From Pedobacter ginsenosidimutans (GTDB lineage: Bacteria > Bacteroidota > Bacteroidia > Sphingobacteriales > Sphingobacteriaceae): a DNA stretch of 64,000 bases. The position numbers and the translations under genes were made by a program. The DNA is taken from positions 124,001 through 188,000 of the forward strand of contig NZ_LMZQ01000001.1 of NCBI RefSeq assembly GCF_001442625.1, read 5' to 3'. The notes under the pieces are model-generated. The model was given only the letters and a program-made list of their open reading frames with translations, ran no database searches and had not been told where the DNA came from. Below are positions 51,601 through 60,841 of this stretch, piece after piece (position 1 is the first letter of the stretch; the number at the start of each line of letters is the position of its first letter).

Positions 51601-51892
51601 GCTTGAAAATCCTAGTGACGTTTATGCAAGACTCGATGCCAAGGGACCAGCGGGCGTAAACTCTCCAGGTCGTTTATTTGACCGCTCATTTGTCAGACTT
51701 GAGAATCTCACTCTCGGTTATACCGTACCTCAGAAATTTGCTTCAAAAATCCAACTTGAAAAGGTTAAGCTATTCGCCACTGTCAGAAATGTTGCCGTTT
51801 GGGCGAAAGACAAAAACTGGGACTATTGGGATATAGAAACAGGAGGCCTGGCACCAAGAATTTACACGTTTGGATTAAATGTTACTTTTTAA
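48617..51892 (+). CDS. SusC/RagA TonB-dependent glycan transporter
   Basis: The 1091-aa protein has a signal peptide (about 1-34), a carboxypeptidase-regulatory-like domain (about 38-110, GTVKDSKNNELLPGVVIKV), the plug domain (from about 115, DDVVVIGYGTMKKKDLTGAI) and a 22-strand-type barrel ending TFGLNVTF. It lacks an STN domain, so regulation is through the HTCS rather than FecR. It imports oligosaccharides across the outer membrane together with the SusD-like protein encoded 3 bp downstream. The length is typical of glycan-type SusC. The CCCCT direct repeat lies upstream. Confidence 0.95.
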   Translation: MLKNYIILKNNIFYSYLILFFVLISALPTLVFAQAKTINGTVKDSKNNELLPGVVIKVQNGSTATSTDANGKFQLQAQQGDMLIISFVGYAPKTIPVPASNQIEISLTEDTRNLDDVVVIGYGTMKKKDLTGAITQIKPDKIADQNPNTAQDILRGTPGVTVGFDASAKGGGSIQIRGQRSVYTAGGRNDPLLVLDGALFYGELSEINPDDIESMDVLKDASAAAVYGAKSANGVIIITTKKGKVGKPRINFTSNFALATMAANRPVFDAKGYMQYREDWYTAPTYGINTTTGNYEAYQSTFKTQPGYFVNPTPENLAKYGVSQAQWKAYTASGNGTASDNEIWARRLLLQGTALTNFLSGETFDWYDHSFRTGKNQDYNLSVSGGSDKMNYYMSMGYLSNEGVAKGNDYTAIRSNLKVEGKVTNWLEIGANVNFQNRTDGDLTIDWGRQIIANAPFASYKDANGNLLVHPMGDLMVNNYGWNYDFDRQYRDLDRGYTIFNTILSAKVKLPFNIQYSFTGSPRYQFFHDRYWESASHPDWKGTNGLVNREQTQRYDWSLNNTLYWEHTFGKKHRVNVTFVQEAEKKQSWLDRIEARNILPSDALGFHETFYGDKNRSSYDSDDVKETADGLLGRLFYSYDDKYMLTTSFRRDGYSAFGTSNPRANFFSAAFAWTFTNEKFIKWKPLNSGKFRVSWGQNGNRQLGDPYLALANLGAGVGATTGYLDASGNLIQYRYLTVGRLANPDLHWEKTEALNVGLNLGFFNDRLTADLDYYITPTVDMIMNRSLPGFTGFGSITTNLGKVENRGFEVALTGLIVKNNNFSWSSTLGFSKYKNTIKHLYYVFDNVLDAQGNVTGTKERDDIGNGWFIGQPISAIWNYRVTGIWQANEATEAARYGQRPGDPKVANNYTADDVVNANGTVTPVYNDRDKEFLGQAAPPIMWSVRNDFTYKNFNFSFNIYSYWGHKSLSTIYLNQDNGTSGVTNLTNAYQKEYWTLENPSDVYARLDAKGPAGVNSPGRLFDRSFVRLENLTLGYTVPQKFASKIQLEKVKLFATVRNVAVWAKDKNWDYWDIETGGLAPRIYTFGLNVTF

Positions 51893-51895
51893 ATT

Positions 51896-53839
51896 ATGTC
51901 GATGAAAAATAAATTCAAATTCAATATAACATTCAGTGCAATTAGAATATTGCTACTATTTGTATTTGGCCTGTGCGTTATGCCATCGTGTAAACGTTCG
52001 TATCTTCAGCCGGAGCCACTGTCTCTATTTGAGCCTAATAAAACTTTCTCAACGAAGAGTGGGCTGGATGCCGCTATGGCGATTTGCGACAGGCATTTAA
52101 GATCTTACTGGACTTATTTTCAGTATACAGATTTAGCTTTACCAATCAGTACAGATTACATGTTCAGTGAACTGGCGGTAGCTGCAAAAACTGATGATGG
52201 TAATATTTTCGCAGATATCGCAACTCGACTTACCCCAACTGATCTACCTGAAAGGGTATCCTACTTCTGGGATGAGAGTTATAACGGGATTAAGTATGCC
52301 AACACTATTTTATCTTTTATCGGGAATGTTGAAGGTCTTGATGAAACCACAAAAAACCAATATCGTGGCAGAGCATTATTTCACAGGTCATTCCGCTACC
52401 TGGCACTATGCTTTGAATTTAAGGATGTGCCATTGGTAACAAAAATCCTCTCAACCCCGAAAGTTAATTTTCGCAGTACTAAAAGAGAAGCAATACTGGA
52501 AAAAATAACGCTGGACATGGAACAAGCCGTTCAATGGGTTCCGGATCAGTCTCAAACTGCACTTGTTGGATTAGTAAATAAAGGCGCTTGCAGACAGTTA
52601 TTAATTAAATGTTATTTGGCAACTGGTCAATATGATAAAGCGATTCAACAGGCAGATATTCTGATAAACAGTTCGGGTTATTCACTCATGACTAGCTCCT
52701 TTGGCAATTTTATTAGCCCATACTCAACAACATGGCCAATAACCAGAAATGTGATATGGGATTTACATAGACCAGAGAACAAAGCCATTTCAGCAAACAG
52801 AGAAAATATCTTGGTGATGCTTAATCGCAATAATACGGATATGGGCATCAAGATGAATACCATGAGGAACTGGCTTCCATTAATTGATGGTACGGGGCTT
52901 ACCTCTCCAGATGGAAGGCAGGCAGTCCGGTTTTTTGCTACCTCGAATGCAAATTTTAGGGCACAATACGATTATACTCATGCGCTTGGTAGAGGAATTG
53001 GACATATCAGGCCAACATACTTTGCACAAAAAGGAATGTGGTATCTAAATGGTGTTAATGACCAGGGAGATTTGAGACATAGTACTGCTACGGGAAACTG
53101 GGTTACTATGGAATCTTTAAAGTATAATGATCCAACAAATACCGCATGGTTTGGGCAAAATGTTAGACTAAGAAGTTCGGCAGGTGCATTATTATCCAAT
53201 GACACCATAAGGAACTATTTCGACTGGCCTCACTATAAATATTATATTGAAGATCCTAATGAGGCCCAAAATCCCAACGAGGCTAACCATAGAGGTGGTG
53301 CAGGAGACTGGTACTGTTACAGACTGGCAGAGACTTACCTTTTAAGGGCTGAAGCTAAATTCTATAAAGGAGATATCAGTGGCGCTACAGAAGATGTAAA
53401 CACAATCAGAAGAAGGGCTCAGTGCAGCCAACTTTACAGTACTGTTTCTATTGGCAGCATCATGGATGAGCGGGCTAGAGAATTAAACATGGAAGAATGG
53501 CGTTTTACGGAATTGAGCCGTGTTTCATATTGCCTTGCCATGAGTGGAAAGCCAGACGAGGGAGGAAAAACCTACACCGTTGATAATCTTTTTCAAGACA
53601 GCTATTGGTTTCAAAGAATCCAAAGGTACAGCGATTTTTATAATAAAGCCAAAGTAGCGGTTCGTAACCGTTTCTATACCATGGCTGCTAAAAATATTAA
53701 TTGGCCGATTCCCCAAAATGCAATAAATTCGAATGGTGGTGCTCCTATTAGTCAAAACCCAGGCTATACTGGGTATAATCCAGCTATTCCAATTTGGAAA
53801 ACATGGCAGGAAGCACTTGCTGACGAGCAAACTCCATAA
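51896..53839 (+). CDS. SusD/RagB-family glycan-binding lipoprotein
   Basis: The 647-aa lipoprotein has a lipobox around VMPSCKR (Cys32). It has SusD features such as GRALFHRSFRYLALCFEFKDVPLV, LAETYLLRAEAKFYKGDI, DVNTIRRRAQ and MDERARELNMEEWRFTELSRV. It forms the lid of the SusC transporter and sets substrate binding. It begins 3 bp after the susC stop and is followed by a strong terminator. It is larger than average for SusD, with insertions in the middle. The two ATGs at its start are equally usable. Confidence 0.95.
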   Translation: MSMKNKFKFNITFSAIRILLLFVFGLCVMPSCKRSYLQPEPLSLFEPNKTFSTKSGLDAAMAICDRHLRSYWTYFQYTDLALPISTDYMFSELAVAAKTDDGNIFADIATRLTPTDLPERVSYFWDESYNGIKYANTILSFIGNVEGLDETTKNQYRGRALFHRSFRYLALCFEFKDVPLVTKILSTPKVNFRSTKREAILEKITLDMEQAVQWVPDQSQTALVGLVNKGACRQLLIKCYLATGQYDKAIQQADILINSSGYSLMTSSFGNFISPYSTTWPITRNVIWDLHRPENKAISANRENILVMLNRNNTDMGIKMNTMRNWLPLIDGTGLTSPDGRQAVRFFATSNANFRAQYDYTHALGRGIGHIRPTYFAQKGMWYLNGVNDQGDLRHSTATGNWVTMESLKYNDPTNTAWFGQNVRLRSSAGALLSNDTIRNYFDWPHYKYYIEDPNEAQNPNEANHRGGAGDWYCYRLAETYLLRAEAKFYKGDISGATEDVNTIRRRAQCSQLYSTVSIGSIMDERARELNMEEWRFTELSRVSYCLAMSGKPDEGGKTYTVDNLFQDSYWFQRIQRYSDFYNKAKVAVRNRFYTMAAKNINWPIPQNAINSNGGAPISQNPGYTGYNPAIPIWKTWQEALADEQTP

Positions 53840-53854
53840 CCTAACGAAATTTTT

Positions 53855-53902
53855 AACTATCAATCACCAAATACTGAAATATTGGGGATTGATAGTTTTT
53901 AT
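53855..53902 (+). terminator. Rho-independent terminator of the susCD operon
   Basis: The arms AACTATCAATC (53855-53865) and GATTGATAGTT (53887-53897) pair perfectly over 11 bp and are followed by TTTTATT. It begins 16 bp after the susD stop codon. This is a textbook intrinsic terminator. Confidence 0.85.
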
Positions 53903-54657
53903 TCAACCATTATCTATTAGCATTCCAGTCGATACAATAAAACTTGTTTCTGTAGATATTGACAGAATTCATTACAAATAAGAAAGAATAATTCGAACTT
54001 TGAAAGTTAGGCTCGTCATTTAAAATGATGCTTTTAAATATATTGATATCCTATAATCTTTAGTATTAAATAATGGATTCGATTTAATTAATAGCATTGT
54101 CTTAACTATCACCATTTTAAAGTTTGTTTTTTCGCAAATAATTACATTGACATCTTCGGTTTTTTAAACTCTTCGACTGATTTATATCTAATAGATGAAT
54201 TTAAGTATTGATTGATAACATCGGCTAAAAAATTTTACCTTAGCGCGAGGTAACTCGCCACTCTAAGTTTATGCTGAAATAGATAGCGGTCAGAACTTGT
54301 GATGGAAATTTAGAAATTTGAGAGATTAATTTTATTTTTTTGTTGTTCCATAGAACTCCTAAAACAACATCAGCCAGGCTTTATTGCCGCATGAAAGTCG
54401 CTAGCATCATAATGCTTAACGAACGAGTAGACTTTTCTTGAAAAACAAAAAGACGAAACGTTTAGCGATCAATAAAAAACTTATCTCACTTAAATCAAAA
54501 GTATATCTCTTTTAATTCTGTATAGCACTATAAATTAATAAATGCTATTAACAAACAGTAATCATCGATTTGATAAGCTGATATTTCTGAAGTTCCCTGT
54601 ATTTTCCAGGACAACATGAGAATCATTTTAGAAGTCATAATCTTTGACTTTTTCTAT

Positions 54658-54765
54658 TCAAAAAACTTTGTTAATCGCACGTTCGAAGATAGTTCTATTT
54701 GCAACTACTAAATCACAGGAAAAGGTGGAGCCATCCTCAAGCATTTGTCGATGAGAAATCTTCAT
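54658..54765 (-). pseudogene. Possible fragment of a FAD-dependent enzyme
   Basis: A 35-codon minus-strand frame reads LEDGSTFSCDLVVAN, which resembles the FEDGS...DLVIGADG segment of flavin monooxygenases and related enzymes. The expected GADG is not preserved and the frame stops soon after. It is weak evidence and may be coincidence. Confidence 0.2.
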
Positions 54766-54862
54766 GAGCGATATTGGCGAAAAATCAATTTAATTATATT
54801 TGCCATTTAGGCTTATCTTGAACTGCGTATCTCATTGTAGCATTTAAAAAATCTACTGTTGA

Positions 54863-54964
54863 CTATATAGAATAATCCTTTCCATAATATTTCGTCATTA
54901 TTCGGAGACAGGTTGGGTCATAATCCATATTGTCTTGTTGTTTGTAAAAAGAAAATTCGGACAT
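54863..54964 (-). pseudogene. Dead N-terminal fragment of a peptidase C39 ABC exporter
   Basis: A minus-strand ATG at 54964 opens a 33-codon frame: MSEFSFYKQQDNMDY, then DPTCLRIMTKYYGKDYSI, then TAG. This matches the start of Bacteroidota bacteriocin exporters, FxKQxDxMDCGPTCLRMxxKYYGKxYS. The catalytic cysteine of DCGPTC is Tyr15 here and the Gly is Asp, and a stop follows. Such transporters cut double-glycine leaders and export the peptide. The fragment is 15 bp from the stop of the large barrel gene. It is too short to function, so a lost exporter is the likely reading. Confidence 0.7.
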
Positions 54965-54978
54965 GATTTCGAATAAGG

Positions 54979-57819
54979 CTAATTGATAAAACTTCCGTCC
55001 CCGCGACGTTTGATGGGCTTGCCCTCTCGAGTCGGCGCACTACTCCACTTCTGAAGATTATATTTTAAACCAATAAGAAAATACCTGCTCAACGAATTAC
55101 TCAGTGTATTTACCACTGCCTGCGCATCTGCCTCTTGCTGAACGAAATTATTTTGTTTTAATAAATCATAAATATTTAGTGTCGCTACCAGGTTATGCCG
55201 TTTTAAGAATTCTTTTTGATAACCCAGGTTAACAATAAATGGATTAACATTCGGCCTATAAATTCCGGAAACAAAGTTTTTTGAAAATCCATAATTGAAT
55301 TGCATTGACTTTATAAAATACATTTTACCCGAAATGGCCAGTCGTAAAATTCCAAAGGATGTTTTTGGTGCATCGATTCCTTTTATAGTCGTTCGGCTTA
55401 CTCCGTATTCGATGTATGGATTAATTTCAATATTTTCAGTAGGGTTGATTTTTGGACCGAAACGTTCAACAAGCCTCCAAGATGAACTCTCATAAAGGAT
55501 CCCATTGCTCATCGAAGGCGTACTTGCAAAGGCTATCAATCCATTCAAAGAAAGATTAAATTTCCGTTGATCGAGCTGTTTTGAGACAGAATAATTCGCA
55601 GAAAATAACTTTGTCCCGTCCAGATTGACAAAATAGGTTTCATTAATATTGGTAAAGCGTGAATTTATTGGATTCGATTGATTAGCAGCTAGCGGCAACA
55701 TACGTTGTCTGATATTTAACGCAACCTTATCTTCTATATAGGATGTATTAATGTTGAGAGAAATATTTAGCATCTGATTGCTCAGATAATTATCATATGA
55801 CCCTGCAAAAGTATGAATAAATGCCGGGCGGAGGTCAGGATTCCCTATGATTAAGTTACGGGGATCAGAACGATCGGTGAAAGGGAGCAGCTGCCGAAAA
55901 TCAGCTTCTTGATTCTCTCCATAATACCTAATCTGAATTCGTTGAGTGCTTGAAATGCGATAAAACAGATTCAGTGATGGCACAAATCTAAAGACCTTCT
56001 GTGATGCTTCCAGATTGCCTACATCACCCCGATTCCCTAACCCAATCAGCTTATAAGGCAGAGCAGTCAAACCAACAGATAAGTCTATTTCCTTCACATT
56101 GAATCTATAATTTAATGTAAGACGCTCTTGTTGCGTATAATAATTGTATTGCTGATCAAAATTGGAGAGCCGTCTGAAACCAATGCTGGAAACTGTGTCT
56201 TGAAAGGATTCTGACGAGTTATTAGATCTGCGAAATTTCCCTATAAACTCAAACTGAGAATTCTTGCCAAGTGGTTCAGAAAAGGTTGCTGCAATTTCAT
56301 ATACATTATTCAAATTCTGCTGCGTAGCGTTAAGTATAACGGCTGAATCTTGCAGAAGGACGTCTCGACTAGCATTCCCAAAAAACTGATATCGTTTATC
56401 TGTCCCACCTTCCGAGCTTAACCGATCTCGCTGGAGGCTTGTTTGAAGAGATAAAAGACGCCGTGCTTTTTTAAATGTGTGCACCCATAATGCCATCATT
56501 CCGGTTTCTTCTGATCTTATTCTATTAGTGCTTTTACCGATATCCAAGACATGTTCGTATCCAGTAGAATATTCATTTCTAACTTCGTTTATTGAGTTTG
56601 AAAATGTAGCAACGTCAGCATTATTGTAGGTGGGATTGATCTGAAAAAAATTAGACTTACCCAAATCAATATTAATTTCCATACTGGCGTTGTGCCGCTT
56701 AGTTTTTTTATTAGTTTCTCCTTCAGTATTGAAATCACTGATACCTAAGGTTGTATACCTTTGTCCGTAACTATTTTTCAGCGCTTGATTATCAGAAAAA
56801 TTATATTTGTAAGTGCCTGAAGCCTCAATGTTTTTACTCCATTGATCCCTGTAACTAAACGCTGGAGAGGCAAATTTGGTAATTCCTGGAATTCCACTGA
56901 CCATTATCACCCCATCATTTCCATTGTTGTCACCAATACCGGGTGAAGTGGCAACACCAGTTATGGTATTGTTAATTGTGCCAGTCAGTCCGATCTCCCT
57001 ATTTAAATGGAGTTGCTGAATAAACAATTCTGAACTGAAACGTTTATTATTTCCGACCTTAGTTGCAATTCTAGCTAAATTCCCGACAGATTTATCTATT
57101 TTGGTTGTGACATTTAAAACCTTTTGGGATGGACCATCCTTTATTCCTGTTCTTGCTGCCTGGGCACCAAAATCATCTATCACCTGCATTTTTTCCACAA
57201 TGTCAGCAGGTAGATTATGAATAGCCTGCGCGACATTACCATTAGCAAAGATTTTTCCATTGAGCCTGATTTCTTTAATCTCTTTACCCTGATGACTAAG
57301 AGAATTATCATTATCAACCTCAAATCCCTCCGCTTTTTTAAGTAACTCATCGAGGGTTGCATTCTCCCTGACCTGGTAGTCACTCGCTTTATATTCAATA
57401 GTATCTTTTTTATAAACTATGGTCGGTTTGCCATTGACCGTGACTTCCTTGAGCAAATTGACCCGTTCCTCCAGTTTAATTGGATCCAGGGTAAGTAAAG
57501 GTGCAGTGTCATTATTTTTGAATCGGGCGACGAATGATTTATAACCAAGAGAATTTATGCTCAGCACGAATGAGGCATCTTTTACTTTTTGAAAAATGAA
57601 TATACCGTTTTCATCTGTGACCGTTCTCAATGAATCCTGATTATATTTTAAAACTACTTGCGCCCCTGGAATTCCTAATCCCGTGGAGTCAGTTACCAGT
57701 CCGCTGACTTCCCTGAACGGCAAAGCGGATCTTATGCCCTGGCCAAGATCCTGACCCTGGGCATTACAGAGTAAGCCTGTTAGGAGTAAAAAAGCAATTA
57801 GTAGGCGTCTCAAGAGCAT
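54979..57819 (-). CDS. TonB-dependent-receptor-like outer-membrane beta-barrel protein
   Basis: The 946-aa protein has a signal peptide (about 1-22), a carboxypeptidase-regulatory-like domain (about 37-115, GLVTDSTGLGIPGAQVVL), a plug-like part (about 125-230, LDELLKKAEGFEVDNDNSL, IRLNGKIFANGN) and an outer-membrane barrel of the OMP_b-brl_3 kind to the end. It differs from SusC proteins in lacking the typical DVVVIGYG segment. It is the last gene of the operon and starts 70 bp after the stop of the small secreted protein. Expected to move or secrete a ligand, or to take up peptide or metal; unknown. No SusD lies beside it, so it acts alone or with that small protein. Confidence 0.85.
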   Translation of the reverse strand: MLLRRLLIAFLLLTGLLCNAQGQDLGQGIRSALPFREVSGLVTDSTGLGIPGAQVVLKYNQDSLRTVTDENGIFIFQKVKDASFVLSINSLGYKSFVARFKNNDTAPLLTLDPIKLEERVNLLKEVTVNGKPTIVYKKDTIEYKASDYQVRENATLDELLKKAEGFEVDNDNSLSHQGKEIKEIRLNGKIFANGNVAQAIHNLPADIVEKMQVIDDFGAQAARTGIKDGPSQKVLNVTTKIDKSVGNLARIATKVGNNKRFSSELFIQQLHLNREIGLTGTINNTITGVATSPGIGDNNGNDGVIMVSGIPGITKFASPAFSYRDQWSKNIEASGTYKYNFSDNQALKNSYGQRYTTLGISDFNTEGETNKKTKRHNASMEINIDLGKSNFFQINPTYNNADVATFSNSINEVRNEYSTGYEHVLDIGKSTNRIRSEETGMMALWVHTFKKARRLLSLQTSLQRDRLSSEGGTDKRYQFFGNASRDVLLQDSAVILNATQQNLNNVYEIAATFSEPLGKNSQFEFIGKFRRSNNSSESFQDTVSSIGFRRLSNFDQQYNYYTQQERLTLNYRFNVKEIDLSVGLTALPYKLIGLGNRGDVGNLEASQKVFRFVPSLNLFYRISSTQRIQIRYYGENQEADFRQLLPFTDRSDPRNLIIGNPDLRPAFIHTFAGSYDNYLSNQMLNISLNINTSYIEDKVALNIRQRMLPLAANQSNPINSRFTNINETYFVNLDGTKLFSANYSVSKQLDQRKFNLSLNGLIAFASTPSMSNGILYESSSWRLVERFGPKINPTENIEINPYIEYGVSRTTIKGIDAPKTSFGILRLAISGKMYFIKSMQFNYGFSKNFVSGIYRPNVNPFIVNLGYQKEFLKRHNLVATLNIYDLLKQNNFVQQEADAQAVVNTLSNSLSRYFLIGLKYNLQKWSSAPTREGKPIKRRGDGSFIN

Positions 57820-57889
57820 ATGGAAGAGAGTAGTTTATAAATATTCAAAATATGAGTTCATAAAATGCTCAGTTTTGATGGTTCGAAAC

Positions 57890-58717
57890 TTATTTCGACA
57901 AGGCATATGTTCCGGAAAGACTGGTTGGATAAGATACATAAGCGTTATCGGCACCCCGAAATTCTAAAACATTTCCAGAAATTGTTGGAGGAGCGAGTCG
58001 GTTATCAGTCGTTTTCCTTTGAACTCCATCTAAGAATATCTTGTAGGCAAAGGAAGTTCCCTGATTAATTGCTTCACCAAGGTTTTTTAAGGGAATAGCC
58101 AATTCGTAGAAATATTTATAATCTTCATTAATCTTCGAAGCAGCACGGATCCCTGCAGCATTATAAATAGAAATTGTTTCAAGCGTAACACCATTTATTC
58201 CACTTACATCTATCATCTTAAGATATGCACCAATTCCCTTATTAATCTCTTTTCTCAAAGAATCGGCCCTTTGACTAGGTTTTCCCACAATCTCATCCGT
58301 CATCTTTCTTAACCTTTCGATGGAAAACCGTAGATCATCACTTTTATCTATATCAACTGTGCCTGGATAATTAATGGTTAGCATCTTTTTGGATTTGCCT
58401 TCCTTTTGATCAGGCAAAGTAATAGAAAGACCAATTCCCATTACAGCCTTTTCATTAGCGAATCCATCTGAGGCCATGACAGTTAAATAAAGATTATTGT
58501 TATCGTTCGACAATGAATAAGAGATCCTGTTGACTATATTCTTCGCTTCAAATTGCGAACCCCAATCCGAATGATCGCCGTCGATTTTGATTCCTATTGG
58601 GGCTTTCTTTGAAATTTTCTGCACCTTGGGTAATTCCTGGGCTAATGTTTTGGCACAAACAATTGAACAAAATGTCAAGAAAAGTGATGAAAAGACTGTT
58701 AGGTTTAGATTATTCAT
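57890..58717 (-). CDS. Secreted DOMON/CBM9-like protein of unknown function
   Basis: The 275-aa protein has a signal peptide (about 1-27) and then GIKIDGDHSDWG and NRISYSLSNDNNNLYLTVMASDG. This pattern is that of CBM9/DOMON-type sugar- or haem-binding beta-sandwiches (IDGxxxDW...YxxxNDxxxLYL). The rest is beta-rich with a helical stretch around 140-165. A periplasmic or surface ligand-binding role is possible, but no binding residues can be shown. It lies between the DUF4998 lipoprotein (165 bp away) and the large barrel gene (70 bp), all in one direction. Confidence 0.65.
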   Translation of the reverse strand: MNNLNLTVFSSLFLTFCSIVCAKTLAQELPKVQKISKKAPIGIKIDGDHSDWGSQFEAKNIVNRISYSLSNDNNNLYLTVMASDGFANEKAVMGIGLSITLPDQKEGKSKKMLTINYPGTVDIDKSDDLRFSIERLRKMTDEIVGKPSQRADSLRKEINKGIGAYLKMIDVSGINGVTLETISIYNAAGIRAASKINEDYKYFYELAIPLKNLGEAINQGTSFAYKIFLDGVQRKTTDNRLAPPTISGNVLEFRGADNAYVSYPTSLSGTYALSK

Positions 58718-58882
58718 ATTCTGATAATTTTTTTGGCATTTGAATTTTTCGTAAACAATAACTTATTTGCCACCCTTGCAACCATCCTTAATTATTTATA
58801 TACTCATCGATAGATTAGGTACATCAGAATAATATTCTAGGCTTTAGGGTGGCAATTGGGTTTTGGTATATCCAGTAGAGCT

Positions 58883-59569
58883 TTATCTTAAAAAGTATGC
58901 TGTTGCAAATGTATCAATACAAGAAGTATCTGGTCTGAATATTGTCCTGTATCTAAATTTTGCATTTTGAAAATTAAATGCTTCAAGTATCGTGCTTGAT
59001 TGACCAACTGGAGTTACAACAGTATTTATCCGGTTATTAGCTGTATACTCTGTTTCAGTGTAAATTCCACCTGTAGAAAGATCCATTTGCTCCCAGTTAA
59101 TTGTAGTTTTATTTGAAGCAAAACTTACTGAGCCTATCAAACGATTGTTTAATCTTCGTCTGTAAGTGTCTCCATAAGAGGTACCAATAATATTAACCGC
59201 TACCGAACGATTTTTTTCATTGTCATAGGTATAAATGACAAAGTTCCTAACACCTTCGCTAACCATAAATACTTTATCGAAAATTCGTCGTCCGCTGCTT
59301 ATTGTTGGTAGATCATAGGCTACTGAGTCTTTAAAGTCATTCCAGAAAATTTTGCATTTAGTTATTTTCGGATCCATTTTCAGTATACCCTTAATTCTAA
59401 TGCGCTCTTTACCAGAAGACACCTGGACACTATCGAGCTTTCCTGCATAAGAAATTGCACCGTTTTTGGTATACATTTTAAACTCATCCCACTTCGAACA
59501 AGAATAGAAAAGGCTTACCAGCATTATGCCTAAAAAAAACACTTTGGTTTTGTTATATTTTGCTCTCAT
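58883..59569 (-). CDS. DUF4998 lipoprotein
   Basis: From the ATG at 59569 the protein is 228 aa and starts with a clear lipoprotein signal (VSLFYSCSKW, Cys24). The open frame runs further to 59650 and would overlap the upstream gene, so the internal start is preferred. The first half matches the DUF4998 pattern: YAGKLDSVQVSSGKERIRIKG, KITKCKIFWNDFKDS and SEGVRNFVIYTYDNEKNRSV. These lipoproteins are encoded beside SusCD pairs and often bind or present ligand on the cell surface. It begins 49 bp after the DUF4959/DUF5000 gene. Confidence 0.75.
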   Translation of the reverse strand: MRAKYNKTKVFFLGIMLVSLFYSCSKWDEFKMYTKNGAISYAGKLDSVQVSSGKERIRIKGILKMDPKITKCKIFWNDFKDSVAYDLPTISSGRRIFDKVFMVSEGVRNFVIYTYDNEKNRSVAVNIIGTSYGDTYRRRLNNRLIGSVSFASNKTTINWEQMDLSTGGIYTETEYTANNRINTVVTPVGQSSTILEAFNFQNAKFRYRTIFRPDTSCIDTFATAYFLR

Positions 59570-59618
59570 AATAACGATATACTTTATACTTTTGAATTTT
59601 TTTATTAAAAAGACTTGT

Positions 59619-60815
59619 TTATCTGGCATCACCGAATACCCTGATTTCATTTATACTTTGATTGGTACCACCTGCAAAGTTTTCAAGGCACCTAATTCTA
59701 AGGTATCTGACTTTTGGTGCACTTAAATCGACATCCCAACTGAACCCAGCTCCGGCAAGAGCTTGATCTTCTGCACTATCGGTACCATAGGGTAATCCGG
59801 ATGGCTTGGTAACTTCGTAACTACCAAGTAAAGTCCAGGAAGCATCCAGCGCACCAGTAAGAGAAGGGTTAGCCGAGCCATAAATTTCAAATTTTTTCAT
59901 CGTTGAGAGATAATAGAATCTGGTTCCTTCAGGATAAGGTCTTATCCAAACCCTACTCAGCTTAGCTAACACTCCAGTGTCAAAACTTATAATATGAGGG
60001 TTGGGTCCGCCACTGACCTGATTGGTAAAACTTGTATTTGGCCAACCTAATCTGCCGTCCCACATCCGGTACACCTCCCCTGAACTCACTGCTGGAGCAT
60101 CTCCAGGAAGGGGAAAAACTTTAAAACGGCTTTTGGAAAGTTCCATTTCAAATATTGGCTTAACCTTTTTGAAAAGTGTATCGGTGCTATTTCCCCAACG
60201 GTCTTTTACAAAAAATGCAAACTCGTTTTCTAGGGTGTCAAGCCCCCTTATTTTTGAAAGAATTTCATCGGTGGAGGTAAAAACACTTTTTTGATTATCG
60301 ACTTCAAATTCCTTAACCGCATTTTTTTTCATAACCAGAATGGAAATGTTACCTCTATTAGGATTTAAAGCACTGAGATTATAACCACCAAACGCATTAA
60401 CAATGTTCACACTTCTAAAAACTTTCCAAATAGGTGCTTCCAGTGGCCTAATCTTGACAATTACTGGATCAGACCCAATTTCTGCTTTACTAACAGAAAT
60501 TAAGGAAATATCGTGAACAAGCGTATCTGCAAATCCTTCTACAATCAAAGAATTATTATATGCTGAGGACTTAACCTCCATATTTTCTCCTGATTTTAGC
60601 TTATATACGGCCTTGACATAAAGAAGATTTTTACTTGATGGTATCGTGTAGGAAATCTTCGCCTTTCCAGACATATTTTCTACGCTTACATTACTTACTA
60701 CACCAGGAACTGACTTATCTTCAGACCCTAATTCTTTAAATTCAAGACTCTCTTTGCAAGAATTTAATAGCAAAATTGATGCAAGGAGCACGGGAGAAAT
60801 GTTTAATATTTTCAT
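59619..60815 (-). CDS. DUF4959/DUF5126/DUF5000-type lipoprotein with discoidin-like C-terminus
   Basis: The 398-aa lipoprotein (LLLNSC, Cys20) has a DUF4959-like start (PGVVSNVSVENMSGKAKISYTIP), a middle DUF5126-like part and a C-terminal DUF5000/F5-8 type C-like beta-sandwich. The sandwich contains FKVFPLPGDAP, MWDGRLGWPNTSF, LAKLSRVWIRPYPEG and DLSAPKVRYLRIRCLENFAG. Such modules bind glycans on the cell surface and accompany SusCD pairs. It sits 26 bp after the susD-like gene's stop. Confidence 0.8.
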   Translation of the reverse strand: MKILNISPVLLASILLLNSCKESLEFKELGSEDKSVPGVVSNVSVENMSGKAKISYTIPSSKNLLYVKAVYKLKSGENMEVKSSAYNNSLIVEGFADTLVHDISLISVSKAEIGSDPVIVKIRPLEAPIWKVFRSVNIVNAFGGYNLSALNPNRGNISILVMKKNAVKEFEVDNQKSVFTSTDEILSKIRGLDTLENEFAFFVKDRWGNSTDTLFKKVKPIFEMELSKSRFKVFPLPGDAPAVSSGEVYRMWDGRLGWPNTSFTNQVSGGPNPHIISFDTGVLAKLSRVWIRPYPEGTRFYYLSTMKKFEIYGSANPSLTGALDASWTLLGSYEVTKPSGLPYGTDSAEDQALAGAGFSWDVDLSAPKVRYLRIRCLENFAGGTNQSINEIRVFGDAR

Positions 60816-60841
60816 AACTTATATAATTAGTTTTGTGAATG

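Larger units (their letters stand above)
53840..54978. other. Gene graveyard between susD and the outer-membrane barrel gene
   Basis: This 1139-bp stretch contains the susD terminator, no intact gene, and at least two minus-strand remnants described separately: a C39-peptidase fragment (54863..54964) and a possible FAD-enzyme fragment (54658..54765). The composition is AT-rich and stops are frequent in all frames elsewhere. Confidence 0.55.
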
